IMG/VR virus record: IMGVR_UViG_3300010413_002638
Coordinates: 48,805 to 112,804 of that record
Reading direction: 5' to 3' (one strand)
DNA from: a virus
Length of the DNA: 64,000 nt
The notes under the pieces are model-generated. The model was not told where the DNA came from. It ran no database searches and saw only the letters and a list, made by a program, of their open reading frames with translations. Position 1 is the first letter of the stretch. The number at the start of each line of letters is the position of its first letter. A program made the position numbers and the translations under genes. Shown here piece after piece: positions 22,944 to 31,578 of the stretch.

Positions 22944-24358
22944 GCGTGATTAACTCGAAAGAGAGGAATACCTGAACTAAGAGCCAACTTACCAAGCTGA
23001 TCTATACCATTATCATAGAAAGCAAACCGCCTCCGTGTCTGCTCAGACTCCGTCCATATCTGTCCATCATTATAATAATCTAGCCTCGAAGTATGACTCT
23101 TTCCCTCTATAATTTTATTATCACAACCAAATAGAGAAATACTACGCGGCCCCAAGAACAACGCAAAATGAGTAGCCATATGCACACAACTACCAAAATC
23201 ACAAAACGGCGGATTAACCGACCTCAACACACCAATATCACCAATCTCAAACTGAACAGCACCCGGCACCACATGCCCGGCAAAAACATACTCTCCAGCC
23301 GTCTGATGTTCCAAAACATACGGAACAATAAAGCGTTGCTCAGGATATTTCTCACGCAGCTCGGAAATCACCTGCACGGAATTAGTCACCACATAGTCAG
23401 CATCCACCAACAAACCCACATAATCCACAGCAATCACAATATCATGATTATTGATCTGTGACAGATTCAAATAATCCAATGACGGACCATCTCCCACCAC
23501 AGCAATCCGTTTACCATGAGCTGTATTCCGCAACAAATAGACACCCAACAACTCCGGCTGCAAATGCTCCAACCACCACTGCGATGACCGCTCCGCCGAT
23601 TCCGCAAACCTCACCAGCTCATCGATCCGACCAATATCAACCGAGCCTGGTTCCAACTCGCATGCCTCATAGAAATGCGTGATATGCTTCGGGAACCAAG
23701 CTTCCATCATCCGTGCCAGATTACGCCTCGCTTCTGATTCCACCTCGGGGATTACTGCAATATAGCTATCATCCACCACCAATACTTCGCCACCGGCCAT
23801 CCACGTCTTCAACGATAGACAAATATTATCGCCTGGGCCTGGGCTAGCATCGTCATCAAATCCACCAATTTCGTCAAAGAATTTCTTATTAATTGCTAAG
23901 CAGAACGCGGCCAACGGCGATTTATCGCCAAATCGCCGATTATACATTGCCATGCTCCATCGCATGCCATACCGTCGCCACCCTCTATCCTCTGTAGCCC
24001 ACAGATTAGTGTCAAGAGAAAATGCGAGAGGGCTTACAAGTCTTTTCTCAGCTAGTTCACTAACGACTGGTAAGAACCAATCTTTTCCGAACTTAACAGG
24101 AGCGGTAAGAAATACAAGCTGTTCGGAGGTGGCCAGTTTGGCAGCGGTATTCCAGGCTCGAGATCTACCCACTTGTTCTGTTTTAGATATAATATCCCAA
24201 TCGTTCCACGGAAAACCGTGATCTTCCAGCGGAATGGCGTTTGTTTCATCACAAAGAATGATTTGTTCGACGTACTGTGGAGGAGTTTTGTCGATTAAGT
24301 CATTCAAAGTGCGTTCTATATGATCGCTGTTGCGACAGTAGATTATAAAAGTGGCCAT
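22940..24358 (-). CDS. Two-domain protein: GT2 glycosyltransferase plus DUF115/GT42-like domain
   Basis: 472 residues. N-terminal GT-A domain (about 1-240): FIIYCRNSDHIERTLNDLI, QIILCDET, VGRSRAWNTAA, FLTAPVKF in the DxD position, then GGFDDDASPGPGDNICLSLKTW (polypeptide-GalNAc-transferase-like layout). The usual DxD is replaced. C-terminal domain (about 280-472): AVVGDGPSLDYL, a V-AVDYV block, CVHMATHFALFLGPRSISLFGCDN, matching the DUF115 / sialyltransferase-like (GT42) fold. The same C-terminal type occurs alone at 44854-45789. It probably builds and transfers an acidic sugar in host or virion glycan synthesis. Confidence 0.75.
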   Translation of the reverse strand: MATFIIYCRNSDHIERTLNDLIDKTPPQYVEQIILCDETNAIPLEDHGFPWNDWDIISKTEQVGRSRAWNTAAKLATSEQLVFLTAPVKFGKDWFLPVVSELAEKRLVSPLAFSLDTNLWATEDRGWRRYGMRWSMAMYNRRFGDKSPLAAFCLAINKKFFDEIGGFDDDASPGPGDNICLSLKTWMAGGEVLVVDDSYIAVIPEVESEARRNLARMMEAWFPKHITHFYEACELEPGSVDIGRIDELVRFAESAERSSQWWLEHLQPELLGVYLLRNTAHGKRIAVVGDGPSLDYLNLSQINNHDIVIAVDYVGLLVDADYVVTNSVQVISELREKYPEQRFIVPYVLEHQTAGEYVFAGHVVPGAVQFEIGDIGVLRSVNPPFCDFGSCVHMATHFALFLGPRSISLFGCDNKIIEGKSHTSRLDYYNDGQIWTESEQTRRRFAFYDNGIDQLGKLALSSGIPLFRVNHA

Positions 24359-24375
24359 GAAAATATATACATCAC

Positions 24376-24611
24376 CTAGAATTTGTAACCGAAGAATTCA
24401 ATAGATTCTGCATATCCCTCGGCTACTCTTTCTCGCATTTCGTCAGTGTACGCTTCTTGATATGGTCGGTCAGAAAAGCAATTGACACGTGGCAAGATGC
24501 GTTGAGCAATATCTAGATTATCATATTCCACTTCTTGTTGCCCATCGATAGGGCACCAGTTCCTATCGATGGTCTCTTGGTCCTCCGGTGCACGTCCTGC
24601 GAGCGCAGGGA
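24376..24611 (-). pseudogene. Out-of-frame C-terminal continuation of the collagen-like virion protein
   Basis: In the frame one base back from the virion protein, an open stretch continues to a stop at 24376 and reads as plausible protein: PEDQETIDRNWCPIDGQQ, then ILPRVNCFSDRPYQEAYTDEM and a final IEFFGYKF. The virion-protein frame itself becomes Arg/Ser/Thr-rich and stops at 24513. The frames cross at about 24560-24620. Either a small indel (real or sequence error) separated the true C-terminus, or a -1 shift is used; I see no canonical slippery heptamer. The next gene starts at 24358, so this segment fills an otherwise empty gap. Confidence 0.55.
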
Positions 24612-26204
24612 TGCCGATACTTCTGGAGATGCGCAATCAAGAGGTGGGTCTTGCACGTTAGGACACCAGAACCAGGAATCCTCACAGCATTCGTCTTCTT
24701 CTGGTTCACCCCCGATAATGAGATCCCATGGATAAATTCCTGGGCGGGAGGCATCCAAACCGTACCAAACTGCTCCATCAGAACACGCTTCAACGTCCGT
24801 GCTAGGTATCCAACGAAATTCGTGTTTAGCATAATGTCTCTGCGTTACACAGCCAGGTTGAGGGTCCCAGTGCACAAGTTCCAACTCGGGAGACTCATCA
24901 CTTTCAAGCTCAACCTCATAACGATTGACATATTTGCACTCCTCTAAAGTCATCTGGGCAGAAGCAAAAACACTCTTCAATGTCGTCGCGTCAGATAACG
25001 TGTTCGAATTCGGGAGCAAGCTGATCTTATCAACACATAATTCCTCCAGCAGATCAGCACAAATAGTGTAAATAATATCCAAATCACAATCAAGACGAGC
25101 ATTAATGATCGGACAACTGACTGTAACATTCGTGTCATCAATAGTACACTCAACAATCCGCAAATAACACTCGCCCGGATCACCCGTCAGCCCATCCGGA
25201 CCCTTCTGACGCGATTTCACACACCAATCATTCGAAACATCAGCCCAATTGAAACCATTCAAAAAGACCGAACCACAAATGATATTCGTAGTCAGATCAT
25301 ACTGAATACTCGCCTTCGTCGCCGCCTCATCCACATCCAAATCAGAAATAATCGTAATATCAGTAGGATCAACCGGGCTCACCTCTATCGTCACCGAAGG
25401 CGAACTCTCAACTACCGCCCCGCCCGTAATTATCGCCACTTTGCTCAGCGGAATATCACACAAACTCTCTGAATATTTCTCACCAAGAGCCCGCTTCAAC
25501 AACAAATCACGAGTATGCTGGAAACTAGGCAACACCTCCGGATGAAACTTGTTATAAACAATCGCCATATGTTGCATCTGATCGACTGCCTTCGACTCCT
25601 CGACAGTCTCCTCAGAAATCTTATACAAGCGAACTGATATTTCCGGCACATGACGATTCGGATACTCGATAGGACCGCCCGGCAAAATAGGTGTCGGCGT
25701 ATGAATAGCAAAATCTAACCGAGTTTGTTGAATTTCCGATGGATAATAACAAACCTCCGGAGCACCAGGAACGCCATCTCGTCCCTTATCCCCCTTCGGC
25801 CCATTTGCACCACGTGCGCCAGGACAAATCTGCTTCATCAATATCTGAAACAGACGCCCCCTATCCACTTCGACACGAAGAGCGGATTCACCCTCGGGTG
25901 AAAACCGAAAAAGCTTGTCGCTCGAGCGGAAATAATACCAATAGGCGTCAACACCAGGATAAAGCTTGAGTGGACGAATATCGACGCCCGTTTTGAGATA
26001 AGCATCTAATTTGCTTAATCGCGAATAGATATCCGAATCGATTATACCGTTGTTGTTTTCAGTAACAACAGCCGGAGCTATCACGACGCCCTTGGAAATC
26101 CAAGCGTCGCTTTCGGCAGTATATTGCCAGCGGTTTCCGTAGACATCGGATACTTGATCTCCGTCAGTCGGATTTCGCGGAAATTTTCCGATGTTTGTGG
26201 CCAT
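24513..26204 (-). CDS. Collagen-like virion protein (tail fibre or decoration type)
   Basis: 563 residues. The N-terminal region (FPRNPTDGDQVSDVYGNRWQYTAESDAWISKG) is a short beta-hairpin motif common in phage tail and neck-fibre proteins. Two short collagen-like Gly-X-Y runs follow, one near residue 150 (seven triplets) and one near residue 350 (GPDGLTGDPG). Between them are Asp/Thr/Val-rich beta-structured parts with many cysteines. It is probably trimeric and exposed on the virion. ATG 26204 was chosen because the fibre motif starts there; upstream in-frame codons look non-coding. The 3' end appears frameshifted (see 24376-24611). Confidence 0.75.
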   Translation of the reverse strand: MATNIGKFPRNPTDGDQVSDVYGNRWQYTAESDAWISKGVVIAPAVVTENNNGIIDSDIYSRLSKLDAYLKTGVDIRPLKLYPGVDAYWYYFRSSDKLFRFSPEGESALRVEVDRGRLFQILMKQICPGARGANGPKGDKGRDGVPGAPEVCYYPSEIQQTRLDFAIHTPTPILPGGPIEYPNRHVPEISVRLYKISEETVEESKAVDQMQHMAIVYNKFHPEVLPSFQHTRDLLLKRALGEKYSESLCDIPLSKVAIITGGAVVESSPSVTIEVSPVDPTDITIISDLDVDEAATKASIQYDLTTNIICGSVFLNGFNWADVSNDWCVKSRQKGPDGLTGDPGECYLRIVECTIDDTNVTVSCPIINARLDCDLDIIYTICADLLEELCVDKISLLPNSNTLSDATTLKSVFASAQMTLEECKYVNRYEVELESDESPELELVHWDPQPGCVTQRHYAKHEFRWIPSTDVEACSDGAVWYGLDASRPGIYPWDLIIGGEPEEDECCEDSWFWCPNVQDPPLDCASPEVSASLRSQDVHRRTKRPSIGTGALSMGNKKWNMII

Positions 26205-26274
26205 ATGGTAATCCCATTTATGGTATTTTTGGTGGACACCGGCACACAAATATTTATCTATTAGGATTAGATAG

Positions 26275-26499
26275 TTAGGGTTCCTCGCCGTGGACCCAAC
26301 TAACATGCTTGTTATGTTCTTTATAGATCTGCTTCACGTCCTCCGGTATGAAATCTATCGGCCCTTCCCAAGCTAATTTACCATTGTAGAGGATGCGAAT
26401 CCAACGACCGTGCTGATAACAGATTATTTCTTCTGCGTTGAGCTTTTCTTCTTTGGGCTTTGAGAAGAGTTTCTGGAGTATTTTACGCAATATCTTCAT
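26275..26499 (-). CDS. Small hypothetical basic protein (74 aa)
   Basis: A basic amphipathic N-terminus (MKILRKILQKLFSKPKEEK) is followed by a small beta-rich part with Trp/Tyr residues (GRWIRILYNGKLAWEGPIDF) and a short helix. No known family; it could associate with membrane or nucleic acid through the basic helix. GGGGGAG lies about 9 bases upstream of ATG 26499; three further ATG codons upstream (26523-26529 area) are possible but precede that site. It is the first gene of the minus-strand block that ends at 18978, next to a large non-coding region. Confidence 0.6.
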   Translation of the reverse strand: MKILRKILQKLFSKPKEEKLNAEEIICYQHGRWIRILYNGKLAWEGPIDFIPEDVKQIYKEHNKHVSWVHGEEP

Positions 26500-26544
26500 A
26501 TAGTGGTGCTCCCCCGTCCTCATCATCATAATAAAATCTTTTTT

Positions 26545-26584
26545 AATTCTTAAGATTCTCTATTTTAAGATTCTCTTAAGAATT
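26545..26584. repeat. AT-rich inverted repeat
   Basis: AATTCTTAAGA (26545-26555) and its exact complement TCTTAAGAATT (26574-26584) are separated by 18 bases. TTAAGATTCTC also occurs twice in the same span. The location just upstream of the minus-strand block suggests an operator or melting region; a cruciform or hairpin could form. Confidence 0.6.
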
Positions 26585-27020
26585 TGATGATTCGGCACTC
26601 TTTAGCGAACACTGTCACTTCAAGATCACAGCAAGCACCAGAACTATTACCAGTTCGCAGGGGGAGGCTAGCACATCCTGGTCGAAATCTGCGTCCATGT
26701 TCCCGCCGTCATCACTTCCTTCCCAGGAAGCCGCTGTACTCTACCAGTTTCGGTACCTCGGGAACTTCGAGTTCTCTGATTATCACCCCAACAAGTATCC
26801 TACCTCATTATCACTGCCAATGCTCCCGGCTTCGTCAAGGCTACGCACATCAAACTCACATAACAATCAAACAAATTTCGCACTGTCAACATTCTTGCCA
26901 CTATGGGCGCTTCAACTAATTTCGCAAAAATCAGACAATTCAGGCGGTTCAACTTTCAGACAATTAATGAGTGCCTCGCCCCACCGTTGGTACATTGGGG
27001 GTGTCAATAATAGATAACCA

Positions 27021-27235
27021 GGTCCGGGTCCTCAGCCTAATTCATTCGTTTTTGGACGCTTGTCATCCTGAGGCGCGGCGTAGGACATGGGGGCTCTCAT
27101 TGCTGAGCCCAGGCCCAAAAGGACCCTAAACGAACTATAACAAACCACTGTTGTCCAGGCCGACTGAGGTTCAACGGAACACCAACTGTGGCAATTTGGG
27201 CCACTATGTACGACGGGATTGACTACACCGTCGGT
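27021..27235. ncRNA. Candidate structured RNA, multiple stem-loops
   Basis: Perfect stems visible: GGGCTC/GAGCCC (27091-27110, 8-base loop), GTTC-AACG-GAAC near 27171, and CGACGG/CCGTCG (27211-27233). A long-range pairing is possible between GGGTCC + CTCAGC at about 27026-27036 and GCTGAG (27102-27107) + GGACCC (27121-27126). The stretch is GC-rich compared with its surroundings and not open for coding. No Rfam-type identity is recognised, and the transcribed strand is unknown. Confidence 0.35.
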
Positions 27236-27290
27236 AGCTAAATACCAGAGCAACGCACCACAACAACAAATCCAATTTGTCGAGGATCAT

Positions 27291-28286
27291 ATGAGCTGTT
27301 GGAATCCCTTCGAAGAGCTGCGTTGCAACCCAACCGTCTACACCACCTGTTGCCCACCCTGGTTGGACAAGAAAATGTGGTATGGCGAATGGGAAAACTA
27401 CGACACACCAGCCCTAGAAGCAAGCCCCTGGGAAGTCTGGAACAACCCCGTACTTCAAGAACTCCGCAAAGCCATCCTCAATTACGACTATAGTAATTGC
27501 ACCAACTGTGCCAAAGTCTTCGCCGGGCACCTCGAAAAAGTCATCGAACCCTGGATGAAGCCTATTCTGGAAGTACCACCACGGCGCTTATGGCTCGAAC
27601 ACGACCGCCACTGCCAACTAAAATGCCCCAGTTGTCGTCCCGCCTTTGTCATGCACACCGTCCAGCAAGACAAACGCGACACCAAAATCAAAGAAATCTG
27701 TGAAGAATTCATGCCCACCGCGCTCTGGATCATCCTTATGAGCAGCGGAGAACCATTAGTCAGTCGCTCGACTCTTGAGATTATCTCTTGGGTCCAGAAA
27801 TATCCTGAACTAGAAATGGAACTCTATACCAATGGTCTTCTTCTACCGGAGAGATGGGACCTATTGCCAGAGGAACAGATAGGCAAGATCAATATCAGTA
27901 TCGATGCCGCCAGTAAAGAGACTTATGAGGATGTGCGGCGGCCAGGCAAATGGGCCAAATTATTACAGAGCCTTGCTCTCGTAGCCGAGAAAAGAAGATC
28001 GGGTCTTATTCCGGAATTTCAGGCGAATTTCGTAGTTCAAGCCAAAAATTTCCGAGAAATACCTGACTTTGTTCGCCTCTGCATCAATCACAATGTTACC
28101 TATTGCGTTTTCGCACCATATAATCAACTACACCATACCGATGAAGAATTTGCCGAGATCAATATCTTCAATCCCGATCATCCAGAACATTCGGAATTCG
28201 TAAAGGTGCTGGCCGATCCTATTATTGCGGATGATTCGGTCTGGTGTCCGGATTTCTGGCAATTCGAACCGAGCTTGAAGAAATAA
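27291..28286 (+). CDS. Radical SAM enzyme with N-terminal SPASM-like domain
   Basis: 331 residues. The radical SAM core has C108-x3-C112-x2-C115 (CQLKCPSC), a SSGEP motif, an ELYTNG strand and SIDAASKETYEDVR. Unusually, residues 1-75 look like a SPASM domain placed before the core: C12, CC at 20-21 followed by PPW, a GEW turn, SPWEVWNNPVLQELRKAI and C70-x2-C73, the usual SPASM landmarks. The substrate is unknown; relatives modify peptides or sugars. A GAGG lies 6 bases before ATG 27291. It opens a four-gene plus-strand unit with a zinc protein, a second radical SAM enzyme and a methyltransferase. Confidence 0.82.
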   Translation: MSCWNPFEELRCNPTVYTTCCPPWLDKKMWYGEWENYDTPALEASPWEVWNNPVLQELRKAILNYDYSNCTNCAKVFAGHLEKVIEPWMKPILEVPPRRLWLEHDRHCQLKCPSCRPAFVMHTVQQDKRDTKIKEICEEFMPTALWIILMSSGEPLVSRSTLEIISWVQKYPELEMELYTNGLLLPERWDLLPEEQIGKINISIDAASKETYEDVRRPGKWAKLLQSLALVAEKRRSGLIPEFQANFVVQAKNFREIPDFVRLCINHNVTYCVFAPYNQLHHTDEEFAEINIFNPDHPEHSEFVKVLADPIIADDSVWCPDFWQFEPSLKK

Positions 28287-28297
28287 AATATACAGAT

Positions 28298-28852
28298 ATG
28301 AAACTCTTCCATATCACCGAGCAGCGCCGTTGTCCTTCTTGCGGAAAACCGTTCAAGAAGGATGAGCCATATCCCGATGTAGAGAATTGTGAAGTCTGTG
28401 AGCGCTTCGGCCCACCAAAAACAGTCAAAGAAGATTTTAATTATGAGACTCCAGCTAAGGTGATGTGGCGGGACCTCATTCGAGACGCGATGAAAGAGTT
28501 TGATGTATCGTTCGACCTAGAGAACGATGATAAGGTGGTTGGTCGCGATATCAAAATAGGCGAAGATAATAAATTCTATTGTGAATTATGGAAAGCTGGT
28601 GGAGATTGGCAGAATCCTATCGCCTATTTCCGCTGCGAACTAAAAGACGGTTATCTGGAGAATCCCCTTCATTCTCAATATAATGATCCACATTTCGTTT
28701 TCATCCCCGGCGTGGACGAGGGAAACCCACACCTAGTCCGCACCAAGAACGGTAAGTGGTCCGCTCCTGACAACCAGGACGACGATGAGGGCGAACCGGA
28801 TGAAAAGCTATGTTGGAAGTCATTAAACGAATATCTCCAGAGTCTTGAATAA
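28298..28852 (+). CDS. Zinc-ribbon hypothetical protein between two radical SAM genes
   Basis: 184 residues. A zinc ribbon near the N-terminus (RRCPSCGKPF ... ENCEVCERFG, residues 11-37) is followed by an acidic alpha/beta region with several Trp and Tyr, and an acidic DDDEGEPDE stretch before a final helix. No family recognised. It lies 11 bases after the first radical SAM gene and its stop adjoins the start of the next, so it is presumably co-expressed and may be a substrate or partner. The longer frame from 28244 overlaps the upstream gene and lacks a ribosome-binding site, so ATG 28298 is preferred. Confidence 0.7.
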   Translation: MKLFHITEQRRCPSCGKPFKKDEPYPDVENCEVCERFGPPKTVKEDFNYETPAKVMWRDLIRDAMKEFDVSFDLENDDKVVGRDIKIGEDNKFYCELWKAGGDWQNPIAYFRCELKDGYLENPLHSQYNDPHFVFIPGVDEGNPHLVRTKNGKWSAPDNQDDDEGEPDEKLCWKSLNEYLQSLE

Positions 28853-29629
28853 ATGGTAATACCCGAACTTGTTGACGGTTGTCAACTACGCTGTGCCCTA
28901 TGCTGGAATCGTTCCCGCGTACCATCCAATAATCAGATGTCAATGGAGGTCTTTGATAAAGTTCTAGAGAAATATGGGCGTGCTTCGCGGATAGACTGGT
29001 TCAATTGGGGTGAACCACTTTTACATAAAGAATTTCTTACTATTGCCGAACGGCTTCGTGATACTAATTCTCGCATCAGCACCAATTTTTCACTTCCAGT
29101 GTCTGACGAATACTTAGAGGCTCTTAACAATTTCAAGATTGTTTATATTTCTCTGTCTGGTATGACCGAGCAGGTGTATCGAATTTATCACAAAGGTGGG
29201 GATCACGGGTTAGTATTTGATAACATTAAACGATTCATGGCTCGTGCGACGACGCATGTACGAGTTCGTTGGTTGATACACAAACATAATCAGCATCAGT
29301 GGCATTGGTGTCGCAAATTCTGTAATTTACGGGGAATTAGATTCGAGCCAATACCATTAAATGCGGAAGTAGAAAACTTGCTCGAGGAGAGCTTCTCACA
29401 CGATCTTTATGCGAAGACAGAGAAACGAGAGAAACGAACTACGTGTCATATCATAGAGTGGCTGCCGATAGGCTGGGATGGCCGTTATTACCTATGTTGT
29501 GCGAGCCATAACGTAGATACTGGGTATACTGTGTTTGATGATATCACACCGACCCAATTGATAGATATCAAGAAGAAATTACCACTCTGTCAAGAGTGTC
29601 AGAAGTACGAGATCTGGAAATATTTCTGA
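28853..29629 (+). CDS. Radical SAM/SPASM enzyme
   Basis: 258 residues, compact. C10-x3-C14-x2-C17 (CQLRCALC) starts almost at the N-terminus, followed by NWGEPLL (GGE-like motif) and a short barrel (YISLSGMTEQVYR). The C-terminus has a SPASM-type pattern: TCHIIEWLPIGWDGRYYLCC ... LCQEC. This normal order contrasts with the swapped order in 27291-28286. It resembles small enzymes associated with glycan or peptide modification clusters. Its ATG follows the zinc-ribbon gene's stop without spacing, and its stop overlaps the methyltransferase ATG (TGATG). Confidence 0.82.
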   Translation: MVIPELVDGCQLRCALCWNRSRVPSNNQMSMEVFDKVLEKYGRASRIDWFNWGEPLLHKEFLTIAERLRDTNSRISTNFSLPVSDEYLEALNNFKIVYISLSGMTEQVYRIYHKGGDHGLVFDNIKRFMARATTHVRVRWLIHKHNQHQWHWCRKFCNLRGIRFEPIPLNAEVENLLEESFSHDLYAKTEKREKRTTCHIIEWLPIGWDGRYYLCCASHNVDTGYTVFDDITPTQLIDIKKKLPLCQECQKYEIWKYF

Positions 29630-30219
29630 TGCAACGCATTCATGAAATTGTCTGCAAGAAGTTTGATATTGATGCTCGCTATGATAATCTGCCTTTGGCT
29701 GGAGTGACAGGTACCCGCAATGACCTGGCTGAGCTGTTCGCTGAGTTCGGATACAAGAAAGGTGCTGAAGTTGGTGTATGCGAGGGCATCTATTCAGAGA
29801 TTTTATGTAAAGCTAATCCTGAACTTGAGCTAATTTGTATTGATCCGTGGGAACCCACTTTCAAGTATACACCACGTAAAGTAAGGCGACTCCAAAAAGA
29901 AGCTACAGAAAGATTGGCTCCTTATAAGGCTACATTGATAAAAGGTTATAGCTTAGAAGTAGTAAAAACTATCCCGGACAAGTCGTTAGATTTTGTTTAT
30001 ATAGATGCCTTACACGAATTTGATCCGGTGATAATGGATATTATCAATTGGATACCAAAGATTCGTCGTGGTGGCATTATCGCTGGCCACGATTTTTGTC
30101 ACTTCAAGTATGGCGGTGTGGTATTTGCTGTGGAAGCATATACTCGTGCACACCGAATTGATCCGTGGTACGTGACACGATGTGACAGAGAACCATCCTG
30201 GTTTTGGGTGGTTCAATGA
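29629..30219 (+). CDS. Class I SAM-dependent methyltransferase
   Basis: 196 residues. Motif I AEVGVCEGIYSEIL, motif II LICIDPWEP, motif post-I to IV LDFVYIDALHEFDPVIMDI and GGIIAGHDFCHF correspond to the Methyltransf_24 group, also seen at 935, 50415 and 59895. The His/Asp residues in GHDF may bind a metal in some relatives. It is the last gene of the radical SAM unit and starts in a TGATG overlap; the longer open frame from 29596 lies inside the upstream gene. It overlaps the converging small gene by 7 bases. Confidence 0.85.
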   Translation: MQRIHEIVCKKFDIDARYDNLPLAGVTGTRNDLAELFAEFGYKKGAEVGVCEGIYSEILCKANPELELICIDPWEPTFKYTPRKVRRLQKEATERLAPYKATLIKGYSLEVVKTIPDKSLDFVYIDALHEFDPVIMDIINWIPKIRRGGIIAGHDFCHFKYGGVVFAVEAYTRAHRIDPWYVTRCDREPSWFWVVQ

Positions 30220-30395
30220 GTGCCGCTGCAGACACAAGTGGGTTCGTAACCGGTACAAATGTCTGCGTATTGTTGGCACTGCATCTCTTTGTCGATGAGA
30301 TCCCACATTTCTTCGAGGTCGATCTGACCGTTACGAAACATTTCGACGAGAGAAGTTATCAGCATAGTTCCTGTGTGATCTAATGAATTGAACAT
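30213..30395 (-). CDS. Small Cys-containing hypothetical protein (60 aa)
   Basis: 60 residues: a helical first half (SLVEMFRNGQIDLEEMWDLIDKEM) and a Cys-rich end (CQQYADICTGYEPTCVC). AGGAGGACGGAGG lies directly upstream of ATG 30395, one of the strongest ribosome-binding sites in the window, which supports the gene despite its size. Function unknown; the Cys cluster could bind zinc. It converges with the methyltransferase gene (7-base overlap) and follows SbcD on the minus strand with about 90 bases between. Confidence 0.65.
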   Translation of the reverse strand: MFNSLDHTGTMLITSLVEMFRNGQIDLEEMWDLIDKEMQCQQYADICTGYEPTCVCSGTH

Positions 30396-30486
30396 GGCCT
30401 CCGTCCTCCTATGGTCGGAGTTGCACCAGAACTTGCAAGAGCACCGATTCCAAACTATCTTTGGTCATATGCTAGCATCGCTAAAA

Positions 30487-31578
30487 CTAAGATTCTGCTT
30501 GTTCAACAGCGTATAATTCGTCGCCCTCTACGACTACTTCGTTGTGAACCGAGAATAACACTTTCTTGTCTAATTCTTTGTGGCCCTTTTTGTCCGCATC
30601 ATACCACGCCACAAAGAGATCCTTGTGTTGAGGAGCGTCCGGTTTGGTCTCTTCTTCCGTCTTCTTTTGTTTGATATCCAACCAACGTACCGACTTAGCA
30701 CCCAGATCAACCAAGCGTTTCTTGATGACTTGTTTCTCGGCAGCCGTATAATCGCGCTGGAGAGCGACCCGAATCATATTGCCAGCAATATGACTCTCAG
30801 TCTTTTCCGGCAACAATTCATCTAACAACGTACAGAACTGTGGCGGAGCTTCTTCATCTGGTAAGAACCGCTCGCCAGCCTTCCAAATGTTGATGAATTT
30901 GTGAGTATCAGTTTCCAGATCAAGACAATAGAAACCATGGGCTATATCACCTTCATCGAACTTGAAGGGAATAGGTGAACCCGGATACCACACATTTTCA
31001 CCTATTTGTTGCTTGTTGTGAAAATGGCCGGTGTAGATGCGATTGAAAGGCAGGTCCTCAAAATCGATGGTGGTCCAATTTTGGAGTAGGAAGCAGGTAT
31101 TCATGGTGGCTCCATGAATACCGATGTGTGTCAGCAAATTGTCACCGGGCTGTACCTGGTCCCTAATAGCCTTCAATACCCGCATATAGGATTTCTCGTA
31201 GGTGATGAACGGAAGAATCCAAAAGCGAGTGTCATCCACTTTGACTATTTTCACGTCTTCGACGACGGTGATGTGTTTGCGGAGGGCGGTTAGGCTGTTG
31301 ATTTCCCAAGAGTGGCGGAGGAACATGTCGTGGTTACCGGGGAAGGCGATCCATTTTTGGTGGTAATCATCGACTGTTTCTTCGAAGAAGCGGGAAACGT
31401 GGGAGAGTACTTCGATGTCTAGGCTGCGCCGGTCGTGAAAGAGATCACCGAGTATGAATACTGTGTCGATATTGGCTGCGTGGCAATATTCACGCATGAC
31501 TCGGCAGGCCCAGAGAATGTCTTGGAGGCGGCCTGGAACGCCGAAGTGAATATCAGCAGTGATGAGCAGTTTGGACAT
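30487..31578 (-). CDS. sbcD: SbcD/Mre11-type nuclease subunit (T4 gp47-like)
   Basis: 363 residues. The calcineurin-like phosphoesterase motifs appear in order: TADIHFG, LGDLFHDRR, PGNHDMF, THIGIHG and TGHFHN, which bind the two Mn ions. A capping domain follows (about 250-363). With SbcC it would form the ATP-dependent double-strand exonuclease/endonuclease that processes hairpins, broken ends and, in T4, host DNA and recombination intermediates. The partner is at 36211-38040 on the opposite strand, separated by about 4.6 kb, which is unusual. Start at ATG 31578 is favoured by AGAGGA spacing; ATG 31581 is adjacent. Confidence 0.93.
   Translation of the reverse strand: MSKLLITADIHFGVPGRLQDILWACRVMREYCHAANIDTVFILGDLFHDRRSLDIEVLSHVSRFFEETVDDYHQKWIAFPGNHDMFLRHSWEINSLTALRKHITVVEDVKIVKVDDTRFWILPFITYEKSYMRVLKAIRDQVQPGDNLLTHIGIHGATMNTCFLLQNWTTIDFEDLPFNRIYTGHFHNKQQIGENVWYPGSPIPFKFDEGDIAHGFYCLDLETDTHKFINIWKAGERFLPDEEAPPQFCTLLDELLPEKTESHIAGNMIRVALQRDYTAAEKQVIKKRLVDLGAKSVRWLDIKQKKTEEETKPDAPQHKDLFVAWYDADKKGHKELDKKVLFSVHNEVVVEGDELYAVEQAES

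Larger units (their letters stand above)
26500..27290 (+). other. Long non-coding region between divergent blocks, rich in hairpins
   Basis: About 790 bases separate the minus-strand block (ending upstream at 26499) from the plus-strand radical SAM block (27291). Open frames here lack ribosome-binding sites and look non-coding in composition, with the possible exception of 26697-27017. The left part is AT-rich with an inverted repeat (26545-26584). The right part (27021-27235) is GC-rich and contains several stem-loops listed separately. It may hold both divergent promoters, a structured RNA or a replication origin; none can be proved from sequence alone. Confidence 0.5.

Noticed and set aside
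26697-27017. Plus-strand frame of 106 codons in the large gap
   Set aside because: It reads partly like a protein and is open from 26580, but has no start codon before 26697 and no ribosome-binding site; the alternative frame 26584-26919 is open too, so low stop density in a C-rich stretch is a sufficient explanation.
27032-27253. Minus-strand frame of 73 codons
   Set aside because: Composition is unlike neighbouring proteins, the region is dominated by hairpins, and no ribosome-binding site is seen.
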